Source of the DNA: Woeseiaceae bacterium
GTDB taxonomy: Bacteria; Pseudomonadota; Gammaproteobacteria; Steroidobacterales; Woeseiaceae
Direction: 5' to 3'
Assembly (NCBI GenBank): GCA_028289545.1
Contig: JANQPG010000082.1
Coordinates: 16,485 to 80,484, forward strand
DNA: 64,000 nucleotides
Below the pieces are notes generated by a model. That model saw nothing but the letters and a program-made list of their open reading frames with translations. It did not search any database and was not told the origin of the DNA. Shown piece after piece: positions 35,139 through 45,009 of this stretch (positions are counted from its first letter, which is position 1; the number at the start of each line of letters is the position of its first letter). Made by a program: the position numbers and the translations under genes.

Positions 35139-35519
35139 ATGGACGACTTCAGCACCGATATTCGCATCCAGGTATCGACGGCTTACGTCGACGACCAGTC
35201 GGAGCCCGGCTCCAGCCGGTACGTGTTCGCGTACACGATTACGATCCACAATCAGGGCGCCGTCGCCGCAAAACTCAAGAGTCGCCACTGGATCATTACG
35301 GATGCCAACGGCAAGGTGCAGGAGGTCAACGGCGACGGAGTCGTCGGCGAGCAGCCGCACCTCAAGCCGGGGGAGCAATTTCGCTATTCCAGCGGCACCG
35401 TGCTCGAAACGCCGGTAGGCGCCATGCAGGGGCTGTATCGCATGGAGACCGACAGCGGCCAGCGTTTCGACGCACCTATCCCGCCGTTTACGCTGGCGGT
35501 ACCTGGCCTCCTGCACTAG
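35139..35519 (+). CDS. apaG: ApaG (Co2+/Mg2+ efflux-associated) protein
   Basis: A 126-residue ApaG with a fibronectin-III-like beta sandwich: QVSTAYVDDQSEP, YTITIHNQG, SRHWIITDANG, VVGEQPHLKPGEQFRYSSG. Its biochemical role is unclear. It lies between rsmA and apaH in the conserved order, with a GGAAGGA site upstream of the ATG. Confidence 0.95.
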   Translation: MDDFSTDIRIQVSTAYVDDQSEPGSSRYVFAYTITIHNQGAVAAKLKSRHWIITDANGKVQEVNGDGVVGEQPHLKPGEQFRYSSGTVLETPVGAMQGLYRMETDSGQRFDAPIPPFTLAVPGLLH

Positions 35520-35537
35520 GCCCCTGCGGAAACCAGC

Positions 35538-36389
35538 TTGGCGATCTACGCGATTGGCGACGTTCAGGGTTGCTACGACCCTTTGCGGCGACTCCTGGAC
35601 CTGGTCCGCTTCGATCCAGAGGCGGATCAGCTTTGGCTCACCGGCGACCTGGTGAATCGCGGACCAAAATCGCTCAAGACCGTACGCTTCTTGCGCTCGC
35701 TGGGTGACTCCGCAATCTGCGTGCTCGGCAATCACGACCTGCACCTGCTGGCGCTTGCCATGGGCAGCGTCGAGTACAGCAAGCGTTTTTCCACCCTGAG
35801 ACGCCTGCTCGACGCGCCGGACCTCGACGAACTGGTCGACTGGCTCCGCCGCAAACCGCTCGTGCACTACGACGAAACGCTGGACACACTGCTCGTGCAC
35901 GCCGGCGTCTACCCGCGGTGGAGTGTGCGCAAGGCACTGCAGCGCGCTGCCGAAGTGGAAACCGTTCTCCGCGGCAAAAAGGCCGCGGAGTTTCTTGCCA
36001 ACATGCACGGAAACACACCCTGGCAATGGTCAGCGGGCCTGCGTGGTAATCGGCGGCTGCGTTTTATCGTCAACACATTCACGAGGATGCGCATGATCAC
36101 CGCCACGGGACGGCTCAACTTCAGCCACGCCAGCTCGCCTTTTCGGGCGCGCAAAGGCCTGCGTCCCTGGTTCGACGACGAGTCCCCGGCCTGGGGCGAC
36201 ACGCGCATTGCCTTTGGACACTGGTCGGCGCTGGGTCTCGTCGCCCTGCCGGGTCTGCTGTCGCTCGACACGGGCTGCGTATGGGGTCGGCAGCTGACGG
36301 CCGTGCGCATCGACCGCCGAAACTTGAGGATCTTCCAGGTGGAAGGCGAGCGGACTGCGCTACAGAACGGCGCGGGGAAAAAATCGTGA
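35538..36389 (+). CDS. apaH: Diadenosine tetraphosphatase (symmetrical)
   Basis: A 283-residue metallophosphatase that cleaves Ap4A to two ADP and can remove Np4 caps from RNA. Metal motifs GDVQGCYDPL, GDLVNRGP and GNHDLHLLA are intact. The start is TTG at 35538, 18 bases after apaG. Last gene of the lptD operon, convergent with folA. Confidence 0.95.
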   Translation: MAIYAIGDVQGCYDPLRRLLDLVRFDPEADQLWLTGDLVNRGPKSLKTVRFLRSLGDSAICVLGNHDLHLLALAMGSVEYSKRFSTLRRLLDAPDLDELVDWLRRKPLVHYDETLDTLLVHAGVYPRWSVRKALQRAAEVETVLRGKKAAEFLANMHGNTPWQWSAGLRGNRRLRFIVNTFTRMRMITATGRLNFSHASSPFRARKGLRPWFDDESPAWGDTRIAFGHWSALGLVALPGLLSLDTGCVWGRQLTAVRIDRRNLRIFQVEGERTALQNGAGKKS

Positions 36390-36408
36390 ATCGCCGTCGT
36401 GCAGCGGC

Positions 36409-36912
36409 TCAAGCTCCAGTCGGCGGTGCGGACCGATCCAGCCGTATGAACGCGTAGTCGTGTGCGTGCCGCTCGTCGGCCCCATACGCCTCGCGTGACA
36501 CCTCGCGCCATTCGCTGCGGTCGAACTCCGGAAACCGGGCATCTCCGTCGATTTCGACGTCAACTTCGGTCAGGTACAGCCGCTCCGCGCGTTCGAGAAA
36601 CGCTCGGTAAATCCCGCCTCCGCCAATCACCATGACCTCGGGTTCCGACTCGAGGAGGCTGAGCGCTGCGTCCGGAGACTGCACCACGGTTGCACCGTCG
36701 GCGGTGTAGCCCGACTGGCCGGTAACGACGACGTTGTGGCGCCCCGGCAGCGGCCGGCCAATGGACTCCCAGGTTTTGCGGCCCATGACGACGGGCTTTC
36801 CAAAGGTCAGGCGCTTGAAATACTTGAGATCTTCAGGGAGGTGCCAGGGCAGTGCACCGTTGCGGCCAATAACGCCGTTGGCCGCGACCGCGGCCACGAG
36901 GCAAACGCGCAT
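36409..36912 (-). CDS. folA: Dihydrofolate reductase
   Basis: A 167-residue DHFR. Features: VAAVAANGVIGRNGALPWHLPEDL at the N-terminus (in two parts: active-site loop and the catalytic acidic residue in PEDL), VMGRKTWESIG and VIGGGGIYRAFL. It restores tetrahydrofolate after ThyA. It follows thyA by five bases. Confidence 0.96.
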   Translation of the reverse strand: MRVCLVAAVAANGVIGRNGALPWHLPEDLKYFKRLTFGKPVVMGRKTWESIGRPLPGRHNVVVTGQSGYTADGATVVQSPDAALSLLESEPEVMVIGGGGIYRAFLERAERLYLTEVDVEIDGDARFPEFDRSEWREVSREAYGADERHAHDYAFIRLDRSAPPTGA

Positions 36913-36917
36913 CTCGT

Positions 36918-37712
36918 CTACACCGCCACCTTGGCCGCAATGTGCGGGTGGGACTCGTAATTGAGTATCTCGAAGTCCTCGAAGCGGTAGTCGAAAATGC
37001 TCGACGGGCGACGGCGGATCGCCAGCGTCGGGAGCGGCAGCGGCGCCCGGGTGAGCTGTCTGTCAGCCTGCTCGAGGTGATTCAGATAGAGATGGCAATC
37101 GCCACCCGTCCAGACAAAATCGCCGACACCCAGATCGGCCTGCTGTGCCAGCATGTGCGTGAGGAGCGCGTAAGACGCAATGTTGAACGGCACGCCGAGA
37201 AAAACGTCGCAGCTCCGCTGATACAGCTGACACGACAATTTGCCATCAGCCACATAAAACTGGAACAGACAGTGACAGGGCGGCAACGCCATGTTGTCGA
37301 GCTCGGCAACGTTCCAGGAACAGACAATGATTCGGCGCGAATCGGGGCTTTCCCGGAGCTGGCGCACAACTTCGCTGATCTGATCGATGCTGCGACCGTC
37401 CGGCGTCGGCCAGCTGCGCCACTGGACGCCGTAGACGGGGCCGAGGTCACCGTTGTCGTCCGCCCATTCGTCCCAGATCGATACCCCGTTTTCCTTGAGG
37501 TAACGGATGTTGCTGTCGCCCGACAGGAACCAGAGCAGCTCATGAACAATCGAGCGGATGTGCAGCTTCTTGGTCGTCACGAGCGGAAAGCCCGCGGCAA
37601 GATCGAAGCGCATTTGATGGCCGAAAACGCTGAGCGTGCCGGTGCCGGTGCGATCTTCCTTTTTGACGCCGGTATCGCGGACGCGGCGCATCAAATCGAG
37701 GTACTCAAGCAT
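36918..37712 (-). CDS. thyA: Thymidylate synthase
   Basis: A 264-residue ThyA. Catalytic C146 in [10 protein letters not shown]; arginine and folate sites [22 protein letters not shown] and [10 protein letters not shown]. It converts dUMP and methylenetetrahydrofolate to dTMP and dihydrofolate. ATG at 37712 overlaps the lgt end by eight bases; folA follows. Confidence 0.97.
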   Translation of the reverse strand: MLEYLDLMRRVRDTGVKKEDRTGTGTLSVFGHQMRFDLAAGFPLVTTKKLHIRSIVHELLWFLSGDSNIRYLKENGVSIWDEWADDNGDLGPVYGVQWRSWPTPDGRSIDQISEVVRQLRESPDSRRIIVCSWNVAELDNMALPPCHCLFQFYVADGKLSCQLYQRSCDVFLGVPFNIASYALLTHMLAQQADLGVGDFVWTGGDCHLYLNHLEQADRQLTRAPLPLPTLAIRRRPSSIFDYRFEDFEILNYESHPHIAAKVAV

Positions 37713-38574
37713 GGCTTTTTGCGCCCCCCGGTTGCCGCCGGTACGCAAGCACAATCATTACGAGACCGCCAACAATCATTGGCGTGGACAGGATCTGCCC
37801 CATCGTTACCCAGCCGAACAGCAGGTAACCGAGATCGACATCCGGCATTCGATAAAACTCTATCCAGAAACGGAACACGCCGTAGAACATCAGAAACATG
37901 CCGGACACGGCCATACGCGGCCGCGGTCGGGAAGAAAACCACCACAGGATTGCAAACAGCACAAAACCTTCGAGCAGTGCTTCGTACAGCATCGAAGGGT
38001 GCAGAGGCGGTGTCCATTCCGTACCGGCGGCCAAGCCGAGTTTGTCGTTGCAGAGCTCGGCCCGGCCCGGCTTGGTGAAATCACAGCGAACCTGCATGGC
38101 CCACGCTACGCCCTGTGCCGGCCCGCCCCACAACTCGCCGTTGATGAAGTTGCCGATGCGGCCAAAACCCAGACCGAGCGGAACCAGAGGTGCGACAAAA
38201 TCCGTCATGGTCCACATGCCGTGACCAATTCGCCGGCCGTACCACCACATTGCCGCCATGACGCCCAGGAGCCCGCCGTGGAACGACATACCGCCCTCCC
38301 AGATCTTGAACGGGTACAGCGGGTCGCGCACGAGTTCGTCGAGCCCGTAGAACAGCACCGAGCCCAGCCGGCCGCCGACGATGACCCCAACCATGGCGTA
38401 GAACACAAGATCGTCGACCTGGGCCGCCGTGATGGGTGATCCCGGTCTTGCACAGCGTACGCGCGCCAGCCACCAGCCGAGTGCAAAGCCGACGACATAC
38501 ATCATGCCGTACCAGCGAATCTTGAGGACCCCGATTTCGAAGATAACGGGGTCGATTTCGGGATACGTCAGCAT
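37705..38574 (-). CDS. lgt: Prolipoprotein diacylglyceryl transferase
   Basis: A 289-residue inner-membrane enzyme with about seven transmembrane helices that adds diacylglycerol to the lipobox cysteine. Signatures: [24 protein letters not shown] (catalytic histidine) and [17 protein letters not shown]. First gene of lgt-thyA-folA. It would serve the lipoproteins in this window (RlpA, 41954-42736 and 43034-43267). Confidence 0.96.
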   Translation of the reverse strand: MLTYPEIDPVIFEIGVLKIRWYGMMYVVGFALGWWLARVRCARPGSPITAAQVDDLVFYAMVGVIVGGRLGSVLFYGLDELVRDPLYPFKIWEGGMSFHGGLLGVMAAMWWYGRRIGHGMWTMTDFVAPLVPLGLGFGRIGNFINGELWGGPAQGVAWAMQVRCDFTKPGRAELCNDKLGLAAGTEWTPPLHPSMLYEALLEGFVLFAILWWFSSRPRPRMAVSGMFLMFYGVFRFWIEFYRMPDVDLGYLLFGWVTMGQILSTPMIVGGLVMIVLAYRRQPGGAKSHA

Positions 38575-38660
38575 GGGACTCGGGCGGCGGGACAATCTCT
38601 GTATCATAGTCAGTTTGTGGGCCCGGGTGTAGGGCTGAAACGGAAGAGCGCGGTATTGCG

Positions 38661-40733
38661 ATGCGGAACCAACTCAGCGACGAAACCAGCCCCTACCTGC
38701 TGCAGCACGCTGACAATCCCGTGCACTGGTATCCGTGGGGCGAAGAGGCCTTCGAGGAAGCCCGCCGCAGCAATCGCCCCGTGCTGTTGTCGGTGGGCTA
38801 TTCCGCCTGCCACTGGTGTCACGTTATGGCGCACGAATCGTTCGAGGACGAGGCGACGGCTGCTGTCATGAACGAGTTGTTCGTCAACGTTAAGGTCGAC
38901 CGGGAGGAACGCCCGGACATCGACAAGATCTACCAGACCGCCCATCAGCTCATTACGCAACGTGGCGGAGGCTGGCCGCTGACGATGTTCATCGACCCCG
39001 ACGATCAGCGGCCGTTTTTTGGCGGCACCTACTTCCCGAACGAAGCCCGCTACGGGATGCCGGGTTTCGCGGAGCTGCTCGACAGCGTGGCGAAGTACTA
39101 CCGGGAGCGGCGCGAGGACGCAAAGCTTCAGGGAGCGAAGATCCACGAAGTATTCGACAAGCTCATGCCTCCGCCGGCTCCCGACGCGGTGCTGGACGCC
39201 GCGCCGCTAGAGGCCGCACGCAAGGTTTTCGCCGATACCTTCGACAGCGACTACGGCGGCTTCGGCAGCGCGCCGAAGTTTCCGCACCCGGTGACGCTCG
39301 ATTTCCTGATGCGCGCCTGGCGTCGCAGCGCCAACGACGGCGAACCCGACGTCGAGGCACTCTACATGGCGACCTTGACGTTGAAACGCATGGCGGACGG
39401 CGGCATTTTCGACCATGCGGGTGGCGGTTTTTGTCGCTACTCGGTGGACAAGTACTGGCAGATTCCGCACTTCGAGAAGATGCTTTACGACAACGGGCCG
39501 CTCCTGGCGCTGTACGCCCAGGCATATCTCGCGAGCGGCGACGAGGATTTCCGCGACACGGCCGAGCAAACCGCAAACTGGCTGCTGACCGATATGTCGG
39601 CGCCGAACGGCGGCCTGTATTCGGCGCGCGACGCCGACTCCGAGGGTGAAGAAGGACTGTACTACCTCTGGACACCCGAGGAGGTCGAGGCGCTTGTAGA
39701 GCCTTCCGACTACACGTTCGCCAGCCGCTACTACGGCCTCGACGGAGCCGCAAACTTCGAGGGTCGATGGCACCTGTGCCTGCGGGCGTCCCTGGACGAC
39801 GCCGCAGCGGCCGCTGGGTTTTCCGCCGACGAGGCGCGCGCGGCGCGTGCCCGAGTGCGCGACAGGCTCCTGACCGCGCGGTCGCGACGGGAGCCGCCGT
39901 TGCGCGACGAGAAGCAGCTCACGTCATGGAATGCGCTGGCCATACGCGGCCTTGCGATCGCCGGGCGGGCCCTCGTCCGGGACGATCTCGTCGAGGCTGC
40001 CGGGCGCGCACTCGATTTCCTCAAGGCGACGTTATTCGTCGACGGGCGCCTGCACGCAAGCTACAAGGATGGCCGTGTGCGGTTCAACGCGTACCTCGAC
40101 GACTACGTATTCCTGATCGACGCCATACTCGAATACCTGCAGTCGCGCTGGGATACCGAGCTGCTCGACTTCGCCACGGCGCTCGCCGATCGGGTGCTCG
40201 AACAGTTTGTCGACCCGGAAAACGGCGGCTTCTTTTTCACGGCAAACGACCACGAGGCGCTCATGCATCGCGGCAAACCGGTTGCCGACGACGCGCTGCC
40301 GGCGGGCAACGGCGTGGCGGCCTATGTGCTGCAGCGCCTCGGCTATCTGCTGGGCCGGAACGACTACCTGGATGCCGCCGAATCGACGCTCCGTTTCGCC
40401 TGGCGCGCCATGCAGGAATACCCGCATGGACACGTCATGCTGCTGACGGCGCTCGAGGAGCGGCTCACGCCCTGCGAGACGATCGTCATTCGTGGCGATG
40501 CAGGCGACATCGACAACTGGCGGCAGGCGGCGGCGCGGCTCTACGCGCCCGGGCGGCTGCTGTTCGCCATCCCGCGCGACGAGACCGGGCTGCCGGGCGC
40601 GCTGGCCGAACGCAAACCCAGGGAGGGCGAAACGCTGGCCTACCGCTGCGTCGGCACCCACTGTGAGCTGCCCGTCACGAGTTTCGCGGCGCTGGCGCTC
40701 GGCATGCGTGAGGCCGGCAGCTCGCGCGGGTGA
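38661..40733 (+). CDS. Thioredoxin-domain protein of the YyaL/SSP411 family (DUF255)
   Basis: A 690-residue protein: N-terminal thioredoxin-like domain (about 1-165) with the motif C50-H-W-C53 ([15 protein letters not shown]) and a C-terminal (alpha/alpha)6-barrel region (about 190-680) resembling glycoside/epimerase toroids ([34 protein letters not shown]). No signal peptide, so cytoplasmic. The family is conserved from bacteria to animals, but its activity is not established. Confidence 0.92.
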   Translation: MRNQLSDETSPYLLQHADNPVHWYPWGEEAFEEARRSNRPVLLSVGYSACHWCHVMAHESFEDEATAAVMNELFVNVKVDREERPDIDKIYQTAHQLITQRGGGWPLTMFIDPDDQRPFFGGTYFPNEARYGMPGFAELLDSVAKYYRERREDAKLQGAKIHEVFDKLMPPPAPDAVLDAAPLEAARKVFADTFDSDYGGFGSAPKFPHPVTLDFLMRAWRRSANDGEPDVEALYMATLTLKRMADGGIFDHAGGGFCRYSVDKYWQIPHFEKMLYDNGPLLALYAQAYLASGDEDFRDTAEQTANWLLTDMSAPNGGLYSARDADSEGEEGLYYLWTPEEVEALVEPSDYTFASRYYGLDGAANFEGRWHLCLRASLDDAAAAAGFSADEARAARARVRDRLLTARSRREPPLRDEKQLTSWNALAIRGLAIAGRALVRDDLVEAAGRALDFLKATLFVDGRLHASYKDGRVRFNAYLDDYVFLIDAILEYLQSRWDTELLDFATALADRVLEQFVDPENGGFFFTANDHEALMHRGKPVADDALPAGNGVAAYVLQRLGYLLGRNDYLDAAESTLRFAWRAMQEYPHGHVMLLTALEERLTPCETIVIRGDAGDIDNWRQAAARLYAPGRLLFAIPRDETGLPGALAERKPREGETLAYRCVGTHCELPVTSFAALALGMREAGSSRG

Positions 40734-40741
40734 AGAAGCGA

Positions 40742-40765
40742 GCGGACCCCGGACTCGGGGCCCGC
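40742..40765. terminator. GC-rich hairpin between convergent genes (weak terminator candidate)
   Basis: GCGGACCCC and GGGGCCCGC pair as a near-perfect stem with a short loop, 9 bases after the DUF255 stop and just before the end of the opposing gene. There is no T-run on either side, so Rho-independent function is doubtful. Confidence 0.3.
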
Positions 40766-40778
40766 TGCGCTGTCGGGA

Positions 40779-41381
40779 TCACCGCTTGAGGCACAGATCG
40801 TCGGCACGCCAGGTGTGACCGCTGATCGTGAACCCTTCGATGGCGCTGCCCGGCTTTGCGCGAAGCTCCAGCCGGCCGCTGTGCCAGTTGCCGGTCTTGG
40901 GAGCGGCCATGTCTGCCGAGACCTGCACGATCCCTTTGGCGCTGTTACCGAGTTCCGCGCCATCCAGGCCGGCAAACCCGTCACCGCTCCCTTGCCGGTG
41001 CCCGTTCGCCATGAGAACAACGTCCGCAAACCCGCCCGGCTTGCTAATACTTTGCGCGATCCGCGTTCTCACGCCGGTGACCGGCTTCTTCGGCACAACG
41101 GAGAGTGCAACGAGCTTGAGTTCGAGTTCCGGCGAGCTGCCGCCGGCAATCGCCGAGGTGGCCAACTCGACGCGGCTTGCGTCAGACGTTATGGGTTGGC
41201 CGTTCTGCAGGTACGGCTGGATCTTTATCGTTGCGTGGCGTGTCTCGATGACGTCGCCCACCTCCAGGTGCGTGTCCTCTGCAAGCCGGCTGAAGTCGTA
41301 GCAATGGTAGCCGTCACCGGCGTAAGCGCTGCCAGAAGACAGAAGTACAGCACACAGGGTCATTCGTGTAAGTCGGTTCAT
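40779..41381 (-). CDS. Exported hypothetical protein, 200 aa
   Basis: Unrecognised. A signal peptide (about 1-22, ending GSAYA) follows an excellent ribosome site (GGAGAAATC before ATG). The mature part is about 178 residues with two cysteines at its extremes (C27 in YHCYDF and the C-terminal DDLCLKR), which could join the ends by a disulfide. Alternating beta-strand patterns (ELELKLVALSVVP, GRLELRAKPG) suggest a beta-sandwich. It is the last of three same-strand exported genes. Confidence 0.72.
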   Translation of the reverse strand: MNRLTRMTLCAVLLSSGSAYAGDGYHCYDFSRLAEDTHLEVGDVIETRHATIKIQPYLQNGQPITSDASRVELATSAIAGGSSPELELKLVALSVVPKKPVTGVRTRIAQSISKPGGFADVVLMANGHRQGSGDGFAGLDGAELGNSAKGIVQVSADMAAPKTGNWHSGRLELRAKPGSAIEGFTISGHTWRADDLCLKR

Positions 41382-41425
41382 GATTTCTCCTCGAAATGAT
41401 GGCGGGGATAAGGACAGGGCTGTTG

Positions 41426-41857
41426 TCAACGGGAGTCCGTAACGACAATCGGCCCGTACTTCTTGCCGTCTTTGCACTTTCGATACTTGGGCGCGAACGG
41501 CTGGGTAATAAAACTTTTGGACCAGCTGCCGTCGTGATTGCGGTGCCGAAACACGACCTGAATGCTGTGCAGATCCACTTTTGCAGCACCACCCAGGGTG
41601 TCGCCGCTCGTGGTACAGGTCGCTCCGTAGTCGCAAACCATGTTCCTGACGTCTTCTGTCTGCACCTGTCCGCCTTTGTGCGGGTTACGATATTTCACGC
41701 TGCGGATTTCGATCTCGCGCTGTTCGAAGTGATTGTTGGTCACGGTAAACACGACGTCTTTGCAGGCTGCGGCGGATGCTGGACCGGCGTAGCCGATTGC
41801 GAGTACCACACTCGCCAGTAGCGGACTCGCCGTTATTGAACTGAAACGGTTTTTCAT
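41426..41857 (-). CDS. Exported hypothetical protein, 143 aa
   Basis: Unrecognised. Signal peptide about 1-30 with a GPASA cleavage site; mature part about 110 residues with four cysteines, consistent with two disulfides. Beta-rich (VVFTVTNNHFEQREIEIRSV, HSIQVVFRHRN) with a basic C-terminus. Of three possible ATGs the one at 41857 has the best spacing from GGAG. It lies 44 bases before the 40779-41381 gene and is probably co-transcribed with it. Confidence 0.7.
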   Translation of the reverse strand: MKNRFSSITASPLLASVVLAIGYAGPASAAACKDVVFTVTNNHFEQREIEIRSVKYRNPHKGGQVQTEDVRNMVCDYGATCTTSGDTLGGAAKVDLHSIQVVFRHRNHDGSWSKSFITQPFAPKYRKCKDGKKYGPIVVTDSR

Positions 41858-41953
41858 CATGATCTCCCTCATCGAGTTTGTTCGTCTGAACAGCAGAACG
41901 CTGTCATCAACAATTACAAGAACTGGCCGGCAGGCGGATCATCCGAGCCGAAA

Positions 41954-42736
41954 CTATTTGAAACCGGTTCTGAGGCTCTTCATCGCATCGATTTCGGTGG
42001 CGGATCGGGTCTCTGTCCCGACGACGGTCCGCGACCTCTCGGTCGCCATCAGCGAACCGGGCGGTTCCTCGACGCTGTTCCTGTAGAAGCGGACGTCGAA
42101 GTCGTCGAGGCGCTTTTCCAGTGTCGTATTGCTTGTCCTGAGGGTGTAACGGATGCGAAACACGGCCGTGAACGACAACGGGGTGTGCCATACCTGCGGC
42201 GTTTTTGTGTCCAGGCTCACCTCATCGACCTCCATGACGTTGTGTTCTCTGCCGATGAATATCTGATGCAGGTTGTCTTCGACGAAAACACGCAGGTCAC
42301 GGCCCGACGGTGCGTCGATACCCTCGTACTCGTTGTACGTCGTCAGGAACCGCTGAAACCGATACTCGCCGTCGAACAGCTGATAGCGCGCGAGACCACC
42401 GACGACAAGCACGGCATCGGGCGCCTCGGCCAGGTTCGCCTTGCGTTTCACTACGACACCGCGATCGAAGTACCAGACCAGATCGGAGGAATGCAGATAG
42501 GCTTCGCCGTCGCTACCGGGTACGACCTCCACCTTCACCACGTTGTCTCGATCCGGCGGAGTTACGTCTCTGACAACCTGCCGATCGCTGGGCAGCGCGT
42601 GACCCTCGGGATCGCTGCCCGCGCCGCTGCAGGCCGCATGGAGCGGCAGCACAGCTGCGAGGAGACCGGCAAGAAGAGTCCTCAACATGGACCCGCGGCG
42701 TTCGGCACGCGGGCCCGCGGCAAGTAGGTAGGTCAT
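41954..42736 (-). CDS. Hypothetical lipoprotein, 260 aa
   Basis: Unrecognised. The hydrophobic N-terminus ends in a lipobox-like LHAAC, so a lipoprotein is likely. The ATG at 42736 is preferred for its GAGAGGAAG ribosome site, which leaves a long n-region (16 residues before the second methionine). The mature part is acidic then beta-rich (DGEAYLHSSDLVWYFDRG, FRIRYTLRTSNTTLEKRLDDFDVRFY). It heads the exported-protein group 41954, 41426, 40779. Confidence 0.68.
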   Translation of the reverse strand: MTYLLAAGPRAERRGSMLRTLLAGLLAAVLPLHAACSGAGSDPEGHALPSDRQVVRDVTPPDRDNVVKVEVVPGSDGEAYLHSSDLVWYFDRGVVVKRKANLAEAPDAVLVVGGLARYQLFDGEYRFQRFLTTYNEYEGIDAPSGRDLRVFVEDNLHQIFIGREHNVMEVDEVSLDTKTPQVWHTPLSFTAVFRIRYTLRTSNTTLEKRLDDFDVRFYRNSVEEPPGSLMATERSRTVVGTETRSATEIDAMKSLRTGFK

Positions 42737-42852
42737 CCTGGCTTCCTCTCAATGGATTGTCGCTGTTGGCAGTTCGCGTACGGCCGGAGTCAACAAATTC
42801 CCGGCCGGCAAACTGGAATACAACGACCGGCTCGGAGAGGGATCAAAAAGCT

Positions 42853-42886
42853 AAAAAAAGGCCGCCGAGCTTGCAGCTCAGGCGGC
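42853..42886 (-). terminator. Rho-independent terminator (minus strand)
   Basis: On the minus strand GCCGCCTGAGC pairs with GCTCGGCGGC around a short loop and is followed by a run of seven T. It ends transcription from the 43034-43267 gene and isolates the lipoprotein gene at 41954-42736. The rest of the 42737-43033 spacer showed nothing else I recognise. Confidence 0.8.
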
Positions 42887-43033
42887 TTTGCCAGGATGGC
42901 GGGCGGAATGGACAGCACACCGACGCGCGGGTCGAAGCACTATTTGGGTGCATTGCAAACGGGCAGGCTCGCGCGAGCCGAAACGGGGCTCGCGAAGCCG
43001 CGGTTAGAAGAACCTGCTGCGACAGTTCTACGC

Positions 43034-43267
43034 CTAGTGACAGTAGTACCGGTCGCCTCGATTTGGGATGCCGTCGCGGCCTACCTTTCCACTTGCCATG
43101 ACGTAGATGCGCCCGCCGTTGCTGTGGCAGGCCGCGCGATAGTCGCGGAACTGGTTCTCGTAGTCGACATTGGCATAGGCGCGCGCCTCCAGGCGCGATT
43201 CGCTCAGCGGCGCGCAGCCGGCGAGCGCTGCCACAACGAACAGTATGGCGGTGGTTTTTAGCGTCAC
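43034..43267 (-). CDS. Small hypothetical lipoprotein, 77 aa
   Basis: GTG start at 43267 with GGGA six bases upstream. Signal sequence with lipobox LAGC (cysteine at about 18), then a short mature part of about 60 residues with two further cysteines (AACHSNGG and the C-terminal YYCH). I do not recognise it. The motif GRIYV and the pair of cysteines suggest a small disulfide-stapled domain. It is followed by a good terminator, so it is a single-gene transcript or the end of one. Confidence 0.65.
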   Translation of the reverse strand: MTLKTTAILFVVAALAGCAPLSESRLEARAYANVDYENQFRDYRAACHSNGGRIYVMASGKVGRDGIPNRGDRYYCH

Positions 43268-43396
43268 GGTGTGTCCCTCGATCAACAATGGCGTAAATCT
43301 CAGCAAGCGTCGGCACGCGAGTACCGAGCGGCGCCCGACGGGCACGCGAGATTTTTACGAGAGACGCGCGAAAACCAGTTAATTCAATAAGTTGGG

Positions 43397-44407
43397 TTAG
43401 CGTTTGCTGCCCCGATAACGAAGCGCGAGCAGGAAAGTCACGTCCGGCGACGAGTTCACCTTGATGTCCTCCCCCACCACGAGGCTCAACAGGTAGCGCT
43501 CGCTCAGGCGAATGTTGCCGCCAAAACTCAAGGCCACCGATGGCTCGCCGAGCACCAGCAGCTCGGAATCGTGGGTTGCGGTCCTCACGGCCACCTGCGC
43601 GCGCAAGTCGACGCGAGGGGTGACCCGATAGCCAAAACCGCCGGATACGTGCCCCACCCACTCGCGATAGCGGTCGGGCAACAGCGCCGGCTCGTCGATC
43701 CAGCTCAGATGCGCCCGGTAGTAGGCGCTCAAGCGCTCGGAACCGCCCACCGACCTGAGATCGCCCGCAAACCCGGCGCTCAAGCTAACGGCATCCGTGC
43801 CGAGCAACTCGTCCGCGTCACCCGTCGGCACAACGACGCCGAAGCGCAACGCCAGGCGGTGATCCGCCGCGTTGCCGAGGCGAACGCCGGCCATGAGGCG
43901 CAGATCCCCAAGGCCGCCGGTGCTGTTCTGAAAGTCCAACCGGGTTCCGCTGTCGTCGACATAACGATAGCGCAGGCGGTCCTGCGGCAGGTCGTCGCGA
44001 AAACCGTCCGGCAGGCCAAAAGCATCGTGCCAGCTGTCAATTAACGAATCGAGGCGGCCCGCGGAGTGCCAAACCCAGGGCAATTCGATCCCCAGTTCGA
44101 CACGCTCGCCAAGGCCGTAGCGCAGGCGCCACTCCAGCCGCGCCGTCTCGCCATCGAAAAGCACGGATTCCGCACCCTGCTCGTCCAGTACCGAGTGACT
44201 CGACACCATCGAAGTCAGTGAGAACGCCAGCTGTCCTTTGCCCAGCAACTCGGCGCCTTCGGTGCTGTCGACAAAGTTGTAGGCGCCGGAGATGGGGCCG
44301 TTATCCGGGTCCGGCAACACCTCGGCCGTCGTCAGAGTTGGATGGAGTAACGCGGTGGTAACAACGAGCAGACGGAGCATTGAAAACCCGAGAGCAGAGG
44401 ATCGCAT
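43397..44407 (-). CDS. Exported DUF3187-like outer-membrane beta-barrel protein
   Basis: About 336 residues with a signal peptide ending near TLTTA. The mature sequence is an alternating beta pattern throughout (FGVVVPTGD, LSAYYRAHLSW, VDLRAQVAVRT) and resembles DUF3187 proteins predicted to be outer-membrane barrels. Function unknown. Start uncertain between ATG 44407 and ATG 44380 (9 residues shorter); neither has a strong ribosome site. Divergent from the thioesterase. Confidence 0.65.
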   Translation of the reverse strand: MRSSALGFSMLRLLVVTTALLHPTLTTAEVLPDPDNGPISGAYNFVDSTEGAELLGKGQLAFSLTSMVSSHSVLDEQGAESVLFDGETARLEWRLRYGLGERVELGIELPWVWHSAGRLDSLIDSWHDAFGLPDGFRDDLPQDRLRYRYVDDSGTRLDFQNSTGGLGDLRLMAGVRLGNAADHRLALRFGVVVPTGDADELLGTDAVSLSAGFAGDLRSVGGSERLSAYYRAHLSWIDEPALLPDRYREWVGHVSGGFGYRVTPRVDLRAQVAVRTATHDSELLVLGEPSVALSFGGNIRLSERYLLSLVVGEDIKVNSSPDVTFLLALRYRGSKR

Positions 44408-44488
44408 GTGACGAACAGTGGCCCGTAGTATATTCAGAAATTGTTGCATTTCACTTGTATCGCATTTCAGCTGGCGAATTCGATAACC

Positions 44489-44992
44489 ATGACGAACGAA
44501 TCACCTCCCGAAACCCGACCCGATGCGCTGCCCGTCACCCGGCTAAGCGTGAGACCGGAGTGGATCGATCACAACGGGCACATGAATGTCGCTTTTTTTG
44601 TGCTCGCATTTGACGAGGCGACGGACGCCATCTACGAGGACTGGGGGCTTGGGCTGGATTACCCCAAGGTTTCCCGTTGCTCGGTGTTTACCTTGGGAAT
44701 GAACGTCGATTACCGGGCGGAACTGTTCTCCGGGGATGCCATCGAGATCAGCACGCAGCTCGTCGACATGGATTCGAAGCGGCTGCACTACTACCACCGT
44801 ATGTACAAGGGCGGCACAGGTGAATACTGCGCCGGCAACGAGTGCCTGGTGATGAACGTGGATTTGACGACGCGCCGTAGCACCGAGTTTGCGGCACCGC
44901 TTCGATCAAAACTCGAAGCGGTGCATCGTCGGCATGCCGAACACGGTAAACCGCCGGGATTCGGCCGTACGCTCGAAATACGCCGCCGCTGA
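44489..44992 (+). CDS. Acyl-CoA thioesterase, hotdog fold (4HBT family)
   Basis: A 167-residue single hotdog domain. The active-site segment WIDHNGHMNVAFFVLAFDEATD is characteristic of the group that includes 4-hydroxybenzoyl-CoA and betainyl-CoA thioesterases; MNVDYRAELFSGDAIEI follows. ATG at 44489 precedes the domain. The substrate is unknown; no carnitine or aromatic-degradation genes are nearby. Confidence 0.82.
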   Translation: MTNESPPETRPDALPVTRLSVRPEWIDHNGHMNVAFFVLAFDEATDAIYEDWGLGLDYPKVSRCSVFTLGMNVDYRAELFSGDAIEISTQLVDMDSKRLHYYHRMYKGGTGEYCAGNECLVMNVDLTTRRSTEFAAPLRSKLEAVHRRHAEHGKPPGFGRTLEIRRR

Positions 44993-45009
44993 ATGCCCGG
45001 CTGAGCCCG

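Noticed and set aside
42843..43661. A 272-residue minus-strand frame over the small lipoprotein
   Set aside because: Runs through a clear terminator and overlaps better-supported genes with signal sequences in other frames.
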